Shown here in pieces: positions 1 through 6,861 of a DNA stretch of 15,303 nt (position 1 is the first letter of the stretch; each line of letters opens with the position of its first letter). Below the pieces are notes generated by a model. It searched no databases. It was not told the DNA's origin and saw only the letters and a list, made by a program, of their open reading frames with translations. The DNA is taken from the NCBI GenBank assembly GCA_947178455.1, contig CAMWYI010000025.1:1-15303 (forward strand), in the 5' to 3' direction. Origin of the DNA: an uncultured Alistipes sp. GTDB taxonomy: Bacteria > Bacteroidota > Bacteroidia > Bacteroidales > Rikenellaceae. Both the position numbers and the translations under genes were made by a program.

Positions 1-530
1 GAGTAGCGTTCCATGAACGGCACGATGCCCGTCGAGGTCAGCGCCGAGTTGAGCACCGGACTGCCCGTCGGACGGATGTGCGACAGGTCGTGGCCCACGC
101 CGCCGCGCCGCTTCATCAGCTGCACCTGCTCCTCGTCCATGCGGAAGATACCGCCGTAGGAGTCGGCCGGATTGCGATGGCCGATAACGAAACAGTTGGA
201 CAGCGACGCCACTTGGAAGTGGTTGCCGATGCCGGTCATCGGGCCGCCCTGCGGAATGACGTAACGGAAATGGTCGAGCAACGCGAATACCTCGTCGTGC
301 GACATGGGGTTCGGGTACTTCCGTTCGATGCGTTCGATTTCGGCCGCGATGCGTCGGTGCATTTCGGCGGGCGACTTTTCGTAGATGTTGCCGAACGAAT
401 CTTTCAGCGCGTATTTCGTGACCCAAACGGTCGCGGCGAGGTCATCGCCGGCGAAGTACTTTTTCGATTCGGCGACCGCGTCGTTGTACTCGACTTTCTG
501 CGGTGCTTCGGAGCCGGTGGATTTTGTCAT
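1..530 (-). CDS. nrdJ: Adenosylcobalamin-dependent (class II) ribonucleotide reductase, N-terminal part
   Basis: Reduces ribonucleotides to deoxyribonucleotides using a B12-derived radical, in the cytoplasm. Only the first 176 codons are present; the gene runs off the left edge. I recognise the Bacteroidota NrdJ N-terminus: YALKDSFGNIYEKSP (residues 40-54), HFRYVIPQGGPMTGIGNHFQ (87-106), LSNCFVIG (110-117), MKRRGGVGHDLSHIRP and NSALTSTGIVPFMERY at the edge. Cys113 in LSNC fits the first of the redox-active cysteine pair of R1-type reductases. The start is the ATG at 530-528; upstream there is no better in-frame start before a promoter-like site at 602-609. No partner small-subunit gene is seen, as expected for class II. 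No cobalamin-riboswitch B12 box (AGCCACTG) is visible upstream. The assignment is confident from motif match; class II rather than class I rests on resemblance to known Bacteroidota NrdJ, as the diagnostic C-terminus is outside the window. Confidence 0.93.
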   Translation of the reverse strand, partial: MTKSTGSEAPQKVEYNDAVAESKKYFAGDDLAATVWVTKYALKDSFGNIYEKSPAEMHRRIAAEIERIERKYPNPMSHDEVFALLDHFRYVIPQGGPMTGIGNHFQVASLSNCFVIGHRNPADSYGGIFRMDEEQVQLMKRRGGVGHDLSHIRPTGSPVLNSALTSTGIVPFMERY

Positions 531-566
531 TGTATCTCTATGTACTTATTGTTCTCGCGGTTGGGT

Positions 567-589
567 GCCTCCGGCCGTTCGGCGGAGGC
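567..589. other. GC-rich hairpin in the nrdJ leader
   Basis: GCCTCCG (567-573) pairs with CGGAGGC (583-589), and an inner CCG/CGG continues the stem past one bulged G. It lies between the promoter candidate at 602-609 and the nrdJ start at 530, so it would be in the mRNA leader. No T-tract follows on either strand, so it is not a classical terminator. The same 7-bp arms occur in the hairpin at 8188-8205. Confidence 0.6.
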
Positions 590-601
590 GGAAAGGTTCT
601 G

Positions 602-609
602 CAAAGATG
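602..609 (-). promoter_or_regulatory. Candidate -7 promoter element for nrdJ
   Basis: Read on the minus strand this is CATCTTTG followed by CA, one base off the Bacteroidota consensus TAnnTTTG and very like the rpmB element (TATCTTTGCA). It would place the start of transcription near position 597, about 65 bases ahead of the nrdJ ATG. No proper TTTG is found 19-21 bases further upstream (only a TTTA at shorter spacing), so confidence is limited. Confidence 0.45.
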
Positions 610-727
610 GGACATTTCCGGCAATAAATCCAGCGCCCGCGAGTGAATTTTTCGACAAGTTATTTACAATCGCCGCAACCCGTTCTGGGTCTGTCGAGTA
701 GGAGGTTCGGCGGCTTGCGGACGGTCG

Positions 728-764
728 AAAAAAACGCTGCCGCACGGAATCCCGTGCAGCAGCG
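728..764 (-). terminator. Rho-independent terminator after the DUF4301 gene
   Basis: CGCTGCCGCACGG (735-747) and CCCGTGCAGCAGCG (751-764) form a long GC-rich stem with one C-A mismatch and a loop of about four bases. On the minus strand the stem is followed at once by seven T (734 down to 728). It lies 21 bases past the DUF4301 stop codon, so it ends that transcript before it reads into nrdJ. There is no T-tract in the plus direction. Confidence 0.88.
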
Positions 765-785
765 CGCAAGCCGGAACAGGCTGAT

Positions 786-2423
786 TTATCGGCGTTTGCT
801 TTGTTTCCAGTCGGTGTACAGGTTCACGACGGACGAAGCGAAGAGCAGCCAAAAAGTAATCTGCAAGAGGGTCGGCGTCGGCCATTGGCGGAAGACGTAA
901 ATGTACAGCAACCCGACGGCCGTCACGACCAGCAGCACGAGGTGCAGGATGCGTTCGAGTTTTTTCGCCGTCGCGACTTTCTCGGAGGGCTGGTGCTGCG
1001 GGCGCAGCAGGTCTTGGACGACTTTCACGGGCGAGAAGGTCGTGATGGGCACGTCGACGAAAATCGTGTTCCAGCAGGCCATTGCGCCGTTCCACAGACC
1101 CGGCAGCTCTTGGGCGCGCAGCTCGCGGCCGCCGCTCGATTTCGACGAGATGAAGCCCGTCGACGGGTCGGTGTAGTCGCGCAGGTCGTATTTGCGTCCG
1201 TCGGCTTTCCGCACGCCGCACACCAAATCCACCGGATTGAAGTGCGTGGCCGATTGCATCAGCGGCAGGTCTTCGGGGGCTATCTGGCTCGATTCGGCGA
1301 TTTGGAGCGATTCGGTGCCGTCCGCGTTGGCCACCCAGAACGGCCCGCCGCCCGGCTCGCCTTCGTTGCGCACCATGCCGCACACGCGGATAGGCCTATC
1401 AAGGATACTTATTAAGAGGGCGGCATCGTAATTCGCCGGCAGCTTAATAAACAGCCGCTTTTCGATGAACTCGGCAATCGGGGCCAAGTCGGTCGTGCCC
1501 TGCTCCAGTTCGTGCAAGTGGGCGAACGCTTGGGTCTGCAAATCGAGCAGGATACCGGCCAGCGCTTTTTTGTAGCGTATCGTGTCGCCGCGCTGGGCGT
1601 CGGTCGTCACGTTGTCGATGTTCTTGATGAAGATGATGTCGGCGTCGATTTCCGCGAGGTTTTCGATGAGCGCGCCGTGTCCCGCCGGACGGAACAGCAG
1701 CGAACCGTCGTCCTGCCGGAACGGCGTGTTGTCGGGATTGACGGCAATCGTGTCGGTCGAGGGCTTCTGCACCGAGAACGAGATGTCGTAGCGGATGCCG
1801 AACCGCTTTTCGTAAACGGGGATTTTTGCTTTCAGCAGTTGCTGAAATCCCGCCATGTGTTCGGGCGAGACGGTGAAATGGATGCGGGCCGTGCCGTCGG
1901 ATGCGGCATAGGCGGCTCCCTCGACCAAATGTTCCTCGACCGCCTTGCGGGTGCCGTCGGGGTAGGCATGGAAGGTCACCAAGCCTTTGGGCTGGCGACC
2001 GTAGCCGAGCCCGTCGTTGACAATGGCGTCGACCGTCGCCTTGTCGTCGGCTCCGGCGGGCAGGACGGCCTGCAATTCGGGCCAAAAGGCGAATCGCCGG
2101 ATGTTTTCCAGCAGGGTGTCGATGCCTTTGCCGCGTTTGCCCTCGTTGACGAAGGCGAAGAGCTCCTTGAACATGCGCGTAGCGGCTCCCGAAGCGGGCA
2201 CGAACTTCACGACGGAACATTTCGCGGCCAGCGCCTTTTCGTAACGGGCTACGGCGGCGTCGACCGCAGCGGCGTCGGGCACGAGCACGCCGTCGGCGGG
2301 CGAAGCGGCGCGGACGACTTTCAAGAACGGAAATCCGCGTCGGAAATTTTCGATTTGCCGTTCGACGGCATCGGGCGTCAGCCCGTGTGCGGCAATCTGT
2401 TGTAAATCTTTTTCGCTGAACAT
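786..2423 (-). CDS. DUF4301 family protein with C-terminal membrane tail
   Basis: A 545-residue protein whose N-terminal 475 residues match the Bacteroidota family DUF4301, of unproven function. Visible motifs: VPASGAATRMFKELF (75-89), SFSVQKPSTDTIAV (215-228), FRPAGHGALIENL (244-256) and IIFIKNIDNV (263-272). The last two resemble the P-GHG and NxDN elements of UDP-sugar pyrophosphorylases, and the first sits where their GGxGTR loop would be; a nucleotidyltransferase role is inference only. After the family domain ends near DLLRPQHQ (471-478) come a charged linker and two hydrophobic stretches (about 491-510 and 519-535), then KQSKRR. As I remember the family, members stop near the end of the main domain, so this tail is unusual. 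Start is the ATG at 2423-2421, preceded by AT-rich sequence; a weak -7-like TCGATTTG lies at 2446-2453 on the minus strand. Single gene, divergent from murB and closed by its own terminator at 728-764. Confidence 0.85.
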   Translation of the reverse strand: MFSEKDLQQIAAHGLTPDAVERQIENFRRGFPFLKVVRAASPADGVLVPDAAAVDAAVARYEKALAAKCSVVKFVPASGAATRMFKELFAFVNEGKRGKGIDTLLENIRRFAFWPELQAVLPAGADDKATVDAIVNDGLGYGRQPKGLVTFHAYPDGTRKAVEEHLVEGAAYAASDGTARIHFTVSPEHMAGFQQLLKAKIPVYEKRFGIRYDISFSVQKPSTDTIAVNPDNTPFRQDDGSLLFRPAGHGALIENLAEIDADIIFIKNIDNVTTDAQRGDTIRYKKALAGILLDLQTQAFAHLHELEQGTTDLAPIAEFIEKRLFIKLPANYDAALLISILDRPIRVCGMVRNEGEPGGGPFWVANADGTESLQIAESSQIAPEDLPLMQSATHFNPVDLVCGVRKADGRKYDLRDYTDPSTGFISSKSSGGRELRAQELPGLWNGAMACWNTIFVDVPITTFSPVKVVQDLLRPQHQPSEKVATAKKLERILHLVLLVVTAVGLLYIYVFRQWPTPTLLQITFWLLFASSVVNLYTDWKQSKRR

Positions 2424-2514
2424 ATTTATTAAGTAGGTTTAGGTGCAAATCGATGGCTGATTGGGGTTATGTGCAGGATACCTGTCTCCAAGCCAAAATT
2501 AATAAAATAATTCG

Positions 2515-2522
2515 TAACTTTG
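2515..2522 (+). promoter_or_regulatory. Promoter -7 element of murB
   Basis: TAACTTTG matches the Bacteroidota consensus TAnnTTTG exactly. Transcription would begin about 3-8 bases later, at about 2525-2530, on or next to the ATG at 2529-2531, so the murB mRNA would be leaderless or nearly so. No TTTG is seen at the -33 spacing; the upstream stretch is an A/T-rich run (2495-2512). Confidence 0.7.
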
Positions 2523-2528
2523 TGCGAT

Positions 2529-3539
2529 ATGATACGAGAATTTCATGCGGTCGATTTGGCGCCGCGCAATAGTTTCCACGTTGCGCAGCGGGCCGCGCGG
2601 CTGGTCGAGTTCGAGACAGCCGACGATTTGCAGCGCGTATTCGCCGACGGCATCCCCGCGCGGTGGATGGTATTGAGCGGCGGCAACAACATCCTTTTCA
2701 CGCAGGATTACGACGGGCTGCTGCTGACGCCCGTTTCGCAGCGCATCGAGCCGTTGCACGACGACGGCGACGAGGTCTGCGTGCGGGTCGATGCCGGTGT
2801 CGAGTGGGACGATTTGGTCGCTTGGGCCGTCGAACGCGATTTGTGGGGCATCGAGAACTTGTCATTGATTCCGGGCAAGGCGGGAGCCGCGCCGGTGCAG
2901 AATATCGGCGCTTACGGCCGCGAGGCGGGCGACGTTATTCAGCGGGTGGAGATGTACTGCGTCGAAAGCGGTGCGATGCTGACGCTGGACAAGGCCCATT
3001 GCGGCTTCGGGTACCGCGAAAGCGTCTTCAAACACGAATTGCGCGGGCGGGTCGTCATCACGGCCATCGAGGTGCGGTTGTCCCGCACGCCGCAGCCGCA
3101 CTTGGGTTATGGCGACGTCGAACGTGAAGTCGAAGCGCGCGGTGGAGCCACCCTGCGCAACATCCGCGAGGCGGTGTGCGCCATTCGTCGGGCGAAGCTC
3201 CCCGATACGGCCGTCATGGGCAATGCGGGCAGTTTCTTCAAGAATCCGGTGGTGGAATGCTCGGTGGCGGAGAAGCTGCGGACGGAATATCCCGACTTGC
3301 CGTGCTATCCGACGCCCGACGGGGAGCAGGTCAAGCTGGCCGCCGGCTGGCTCATCGACCGTGCGGGGATGAAAGGCTACCGGACGGGGCACGTGGGCGT
3401 GCACGACCGGCAGGCGCTGGTGCTCGTGAACACGGGCGGCGCGACGGGCCGCGAAGTGCTTGCGCTGGCCCGCACCGTACAAGCGAAAGTCCGCGAATGT
3501 TTCGGAGTCGAAATCGACACGGAAGTCAACATTTATTAG
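2529..3539 (+). CDS. murB: UDP-N-acetylenolpyruvoylglucosamine reductase
   Basis: Cytoplasmic FAD enzyme that reduces UDP-GlcNAc-enolpyruvate to UDP-MurNAc with NADPH, the second committed step of peptidoglycan synthesis. The 336-residue product has the FAD-binding SGGNNILF (50-57), LSLIPGKAGAAPVQNIGAYG (111-130), YRESVF (162-167) with the conserved Arg163, GNAGSFFKNP (231-240) with catalytic Ser235, AAGWLIDRAG (271-280), and a C-terminal VEIDTEVNIY whose Glu332 fits the catalytic glutamate. The insert between YRES and GNAGS fits the E. coli-like type I enzyme. I chose the ATG at 2529: its MIREFHAVDL matches the short N-terminus of relatives, and an upstream TTG overlaps the promoter. First gene of the plus-strand cluster; the next gene follows after 116 bp holding a strong hairpin. 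Confidence 0.96.
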   Translation: MIREFHAVDLAPRNSFHVAQRAARLVEFETADDLQRVFADGIPARWMVLSGGNNILFTQDYDGLLLTPVSQRIEPLHDDGDEVCVRVDAGVEWDDLVAWAVERDLWGIENLSLIPGKAGAAPVQNIGAYGREAGDVIQRVEMYCVESGAMLTLDKAHCGFGYRESVFKHELRGRVVITAIEVRLSRTPQPHLGYGDVEREVEARGGATLRNIREAVCAIRRAKLPDTAVMGNAGSFFKNPVVECSVAEKLRTEYPDLPCYPTPDGEQVKLAAGWLIDRAGMKGYRTGHVGVHDRQALVLVNTGGATGREVLALARTVQAKVRECFGVEIDTEVNIY

Positions 3540-3553
3540 CGCTACGGGCGGTC
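3532..3553 (+). repeat. Copy A of a dispersed intergenic repeat
   Basis: TTTATTAGCGC, two variable bases, CGG, one variable base, CGGTC: 19 of 22 positions equal the stretch at 8093-8114. The murB stop codon (3537-3539) lies inside it. Shortly after, both copies have GGTTCCTG (3558-3565 here, 8129-8136 there). Confidence 0.6.
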
Positions 3554-3590
3554 AGTTGGTTCCTGACGGAGGAAAGCGCTCTGACCGCCC
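3546..3590 (+). other. Compound hairpin between murB and tilS
   Basis: GGGCGGTCAG (3546-3555) pairs perfectly with CTGACCGCCC (3581-3590). Inside the 25-base loop a second stem, TTCCT (3560-3564) with AGGAA (3570-3574), can form. No T-run follows, so it is not a normal intrinsic terminator; it may be an RNA processing or stability element, or a partial attenuator between the two genes. The remaining bases up to tilS (3591-3655) show no promoter consensus and end in an A/T-rich tract. Confidence 0.7.
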
Positions 3591-3655
3591 TGTTAAGCAT
3601 AGGGATTTAAGGACTACGGATAGTCGGAAGCATCACGACCGAATTTAATAAAAAA

Positions 3656-4999
3656 ATGAACCTGCTCGACAGTTTTCAAAAATATATCGCCGACCGCGAT
3701 TTGGCGACGCCCGACGACCGCATTCTGCTGACCGTTTCGGGGGGCGTCGATTCGATGGTCATGTTGTCGCTCTTCATGCAGAGCGGGTTCCGCGTCGGGG
3801 TGGCGCACTGCAATTTCGGGTTGCGCGGGGCCGAAAGCGACGAAGACGAAGTGCTCGTCGCGCAGGAGGCCGCGCGATTCGGCGTGCCGTGCTACAACCG
3901 GCGGTTCGATACCGCCGGCGAAATGGAGCGCACGGGCGAGTCGATGGAGATGGCCGCACGGCGGCTGCGCTATGCGTGGTTCGAGGAGTTGTGCCGCACG
4001 GAGGGCTACGACGTCGTGGCCGTCGCCCACCATGCCGACGACTCTATCGAGACCTTTTTCATCAACCTGTTGAGGGGTACCGGATTGCGGGGGTTGACCG
4101 GCATTTCGACCCACTTCGGACGCGTCATCCGGCCGTTGATGTTCGCTTCGCGTAAGGAAATCACGGAATATGCCGTCGCGAATAAAATTCCGTTCCGCGA
4201 GGATTCGTCGAACCGTTCGACCAAATACCTGCGCAACAAAATCCGGCTGGGCATCGTGCCGCTCATCCGCGAAATCAATCCCAAGTTCACCGACTTGATG
4301 CGCTGCAACCTCGCGCGGCTGGCCGACGCCCAGCGTTTCATCGACCGCAGCATCGAGTGCATCCGCGCCGAAGCCGTTACGTCGGCCGACGGCATCGACA
4401 CGCTCCGCCTCGACCGCATCGACCCCGCCTATCCGCGCGGATTCGTCATCTACGAGGTGCTCAGTTCGGCCTACGGATTCAAGGGCGACGTCATCGACGC
4501 ACTCTGCCACGCTTTGGAGCAGAACGCCACCGGCCGTCGCTTCTATTCGCGCGAGTACGTCGCCTGCGTCGATCGCGGTTCGGTCGTCGTGACCCGCATC
4601 GCCGAAGACGACGACTGCCTCGTCACGGTCGAACGCGACGCCGTGCGCAGCTATTGCGGCAACGCCGCGCTCTACTACGAGTATTGCGACATCGACACCA
4701 TCAAAACGTTCGGCGTGCCGCCGCAGGTGGCCCAGCTCGATGCCGACCTGCTGCACTTCCCGCTCACGCTGCGCCGCTGGCGCGAGGGCGACTGGTTCGT
4801 GCCGTTCGGCATGACGGGCCGCAAGAAAGTGAGCGACTACCTCGTCGATGCCAAAGTATCTATGGCCGAAAAACAGCGTCAGTTCGTGCTCCTATCGGGC
4901 GACGACATCGTGTGGCTCGTGGGGCATCGCATCGACGACCGCTACCGGCTCACGATGCAGACCGAAAACGTACTGCGCATTACGAAAGAGATTGTCTGA
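3656..4999 (+). CDS. tilS: tRNA(Ile)-lysidine synthetase
   Basis: Attaches lysine to cytidine-34 of the CAU-anticodon tRNA-Ile using ATP, which switches its decoding from AUG to AUA; essential and cytoplasmic. The 447-residue protein has the PP-loop ATPase motif SGGVDS (28-33), HCNFGLRG (51-58), AHHADDSIETFFINLLRGTG (124-143), REDSSN and LRNKIR (181-197), typical of the N-terminal catalytic domain. The C-terminal domain is recognised by LRRWREGDWFVPFGMTGRKK (372-391) and VSDYL. Length fits the full two-domain bacterial form. The start at the ATG after an A-rich run is the only sensible one. It sits 3 bp before holA, so the two are co-transcribed; no promoter consensus lies just upstream, which suggests read-through from murB. 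Confidence 0.96.
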   Translation: MNLLDSFQKYIADRDLATPDDRILLTVSGGVDSMVMLSLFMQSGFRVGVAHCNFGLRGAESDEDEVLVAQEAARFGVPCYNRRFDTAGEMERTGESMEMAARRLRYAWFEELCRTEGYDVVAVAHHADDSIETFFINLLRGTGLRGLTGISTHFGRVIRPLMFASRKEITEYAVANKIPFREDSSNRSTKYLRNKIRLGIVPLIREINPKFTDLMRCNLARLADAQRFIDRSIECIRAEAVTSADGIDTLRLDRIDPAYPRGFVIYEVLSSAYGFKGDVIDALCHALEQNATGRRFYSREYVACVDRGSVVVTRIAEDDDCLVTVERDAVRSYCGNAALYYEYCDIDTIKTFGVPPQVAQLDADLLHFPLTLRRWREGDWFVPFGMTGRKKVSDYLVDAKVSMAEKQRQFVLLSGDDIVWLVGHRIDDRYRLTMQTENVLRITKEIV

Positions 5000-5002
5000 C
5001 CT

Positions 5003-6070
5003 ATGGCAAAAACCGCTTACCGTTTCCGCGACACGGTCGCGGCCTACGACCGGCTGACCGCCGACATTGCGGCGGGCCGTTTCGCTCCGGTCTATCTGCT
5101 GATGGGCGAGGAGTCCTACTTTATCGACCGAGTTGCGGAGCAAATCGCCGCGACTGCTATCGACGAGGCGGCCCGCGATTTCAACCAGCTGACCGTCTAC
5201 GGCAAGGATTCCGACGCGGGGCAGGTCATCAATCTGTGCCGCCAGCTGCCGATGATGGGCAATCGCCAGTTGATTGTGCTCAAAGAAGCCCAGCAGTTGC
5301 GCTTGCTGGAAAAATTGTCGCTCTACACGCAGAAACCCACCCCGACGACCGTGCTGGTCGTCTGCCACAAGGAGAAGAACGTGGACAAACGTTCGGCTTT
5401 CTACAAGGGGTGCACGACGCACGGCGAAGTGCTGGAATCGGTGCGGCCGCGCGATTACGAAATCACGGCGTGGTTGCAGCAGTTCGTCGCGCAGAAAGGG
5501 TTGACAATCGACAGCAAAGCGCTGTCGATGCTGACGGACCACCTCGGCACGGACATCTCGAAAATCGAAAACGAGTTGCAGAAACTGACCGTGTCGCTGC
5601 CCGAAGGAACGCAACGCATCACCGATGCGGACATCGAAGCGAACATCGGCATCTCGAAAGAATTTAATAACTTCGAGTTGTGCAAGGCCGTGATGATGAA
5701 GGATATGGGCCGTGCGCTGATGATTGCCGACCACTTCGCCCGCAACCCCAAAGAGAATCCGCTGCTGCTGACCGTCATGGCGCTGTTCTCCCATTTCAGG
5801 GAGATTTTCGTGGTCAACTATCTGGGCTGGCTGTCGCGGCATCGCGGGCAGGCCTTTCCGTCGGACACCGAACTGATGCGTCTGCTGCACAAGAGCAGCC
5901 CCTTTTTCATCACCGAAATCAAGCAGAACGCCGCACGGTGGAACAACCGGCGGGTTTTCGAGGTGCTGGGCCTCCTGCGCGAGTACGACGCCAAGAGCAA
6001 GGGCATCAACTCCGGCGGCATGTCCGACGGCGAGCTGTTGCGCGAACTGCTCCTGAAAGTGCTCTTATGA
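5003..6070 (+). CDS. holA: DNA polymerase III, delta subunit (clamp loader)
   Basis: Delta opens the beta sliding clamp as part of the clamp-loader complex at the replication fork. The 355-residue length and layout fit HolA: N-terminal AAA+-like domain starting PVYLLMGEESYFIDR (29-43), with the degenerate Walker A region usual for delta, followed by GNRQLIVLKEAQQL (86-99), the lid region with LGTDISKIENELQKL (181-195), then ISKEFNNFELCKAV (217-230) and a helical C-terminal collar with LLTVMALFSHFREIF (255-269), HKSSPFF and DGELLRELLLKVLL at the end. It begins 3 bp after tilS, and its TGA overlaps the ATG of the next gene (ATGA at 6067-6070), pointing to translational coupling. Confidence 0.93.
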   Translation: MAKTAYRFRDTVAAYDRLTADIAAGRFAPVYLLMGEESYFIDRVAEQIAATAIDEAARDFNQLTVYGKDSDAGQVINLCRQLPMMGNRQLIVLKEAQQLRLLEKLSLYTQKPTPTTVLVVCHKEKNVDKRSAFYKGCTTHGEVLESVRPRDYEITAWLQQFVAQKGLTIDSKALSMLTDHLGTDISKIENELQKLTVSLPEGTQRITDADIEANIGISKEFNNFELCKAVMMKDMGRALMIADHFARNPKENPLLLTVMALFSHFREIFVVNYLGWLSRHRGQAFPSDTELMRLLHKSSPFFITEIKQNAARWNNRRVFEVLGLLREYDAKSKGINSGGMSDGELLRELLLKVLL

Positions 6071-6861
6071 CCGATTTTTACCTCTATCAGACCCTGCACC
6101 TGCTGTACGGACGGGTGCGCCTGCTCGACCGCCATGCGGCGCTGCTCGACCGGTGCGCCCGCGAGCTGTTCGGCCGGAAGTATGCGCCCGACCTGCTCGG
6201 CTTGGAGCGGCGCGTGCTCGATGTGGCCGCTGCGCAGCGTTATCCGTCCGACTTGTCGACGTTCGTGCGCCTCGAATTGGCGGCCGACGGCAGCGAACGG
6301 CTTGTGCCTGCGGGCGTGTCGTATTACGAGGGCTATGCCCTGCGGAGCGTGCGGCCCGACGGGGTGACGATTGCGTGCGACCCACCGTTGAACGGCTATC
6401 CTACCTGTGTCCGCGAAGCAGCTGCCGTTGCGGCCCGCCGCATGGCCGAGTGCGCCGGCGGCCGCGTCGCCGTGCAGTGCGGGGCCGACGGGACGTATCG
6501 CACCGTCGAGGGGGCTCCGCTCGCCGCCGTGCAGGGCTATACGGTGCGGCTCGCGCCCGAAGGGGTGCCGTATGCCGTCGCACCGGTTCCGATGCAGCTC
6601 GAAGGAGTTTCGGTGCGGGGACACTGCTTCGAGCCGCCCCGTTCGGTCGAATACGGTCTGCTGGCCGATGCGGTGCGGGAGGCTGGACTGACCCTGTGCG
6701 AGGAACCGTTCGGGCCGGACGAAATGACCGCGATGGACGAGGTGTTTTGGCTGGATTATCGGGGCGTGACGGCCCTTGCGCATTGCGACGGCCGACCGTT
6801 GATGTCCATTATCGCCGAACGTATCGCCTACACGGTGGAAAACTTTTTTTCGGAAGCATGA
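6067..6861 (+). CDS. Class IV aminotransferase-like protein lacking the PLP lysine
   Basis: A 264-residue protein with the full outline of fold-type IV PLP enzymes (aminodeoxychorismate lyase and branched-chain aminotransferase family): GRVRLLDRHAALLDRCAREL (15-34), the usual Gx(V)xLxxH..RL entry; FVRLELAADGSERLV (66-80); a central block at 105-160 with VEGAP where the conserved Glu would be; and DEMTAMDEVFWLDYRGVTAL (218-237), the typical dEvF motif. The catalytic lysine, expected near 110-115 where NGYPTCVREAA stands, is missing; the only lysine in the protein is Lys38. It cannot form a normal PLP Schiff base, so it is either a non-catalytic relative or uses the fold otherwise. The start ATG overlaps the holA stop, and the TGA overlaps the next start (6858-6861), so it is translationally coupled on both sides. 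A pabC-like role is therefore doubtful, and I give no symbol. Confidence 0.75.
   Translation: MTDFYLYQTLHLLYGRVRLLDRHAALLDRCARELFGRKYAPDLLGLERRVLDVAAAQRYPSDLSTFVRLELAADGSERLVPAGVSYYEGYALRSVRPDGVTIACDPPLNGYPTCVREAAAVAARRMAECAGGRVAVQCGADGTYRTVEGAPLAAVQGYTVRLAPEGVPYAVAPVPMQLEGVSVRGHCFEPPRSVEYGLLADAVREAGLTLCEEPFGPDEMTAMDEVFWLDYRGVTALAHCDGRPLMSIIAERIAYTVENFFSEA

Noticed and set aside
527..769. Minus-strand 80-codon frame upstream of nrdJ
   Set aside because: It covers the promoter candidate and leader hairpin of nrdJ and overlaps the nrdJ start; composition shows no domain.
531..785. Cobalamin riboswitch ahead of the B12-dependent nrdJ
   Set aside because: No B12-box sequence or matching multi-stem layout is visible; only a single GC hairpin is present.
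1512..2405. Long plus-strand frame opposite the DUF4301 gene
   Set aside because: GC-rich antisense shadow with Arg/Gly/Val-rich, domain-free translation.
2520..2528. TTG start for murB three codons upstream
   Set aside because: It overlaps the -7 promoter element and would not be in the transcript; the ATG at 2529 matches relatives.
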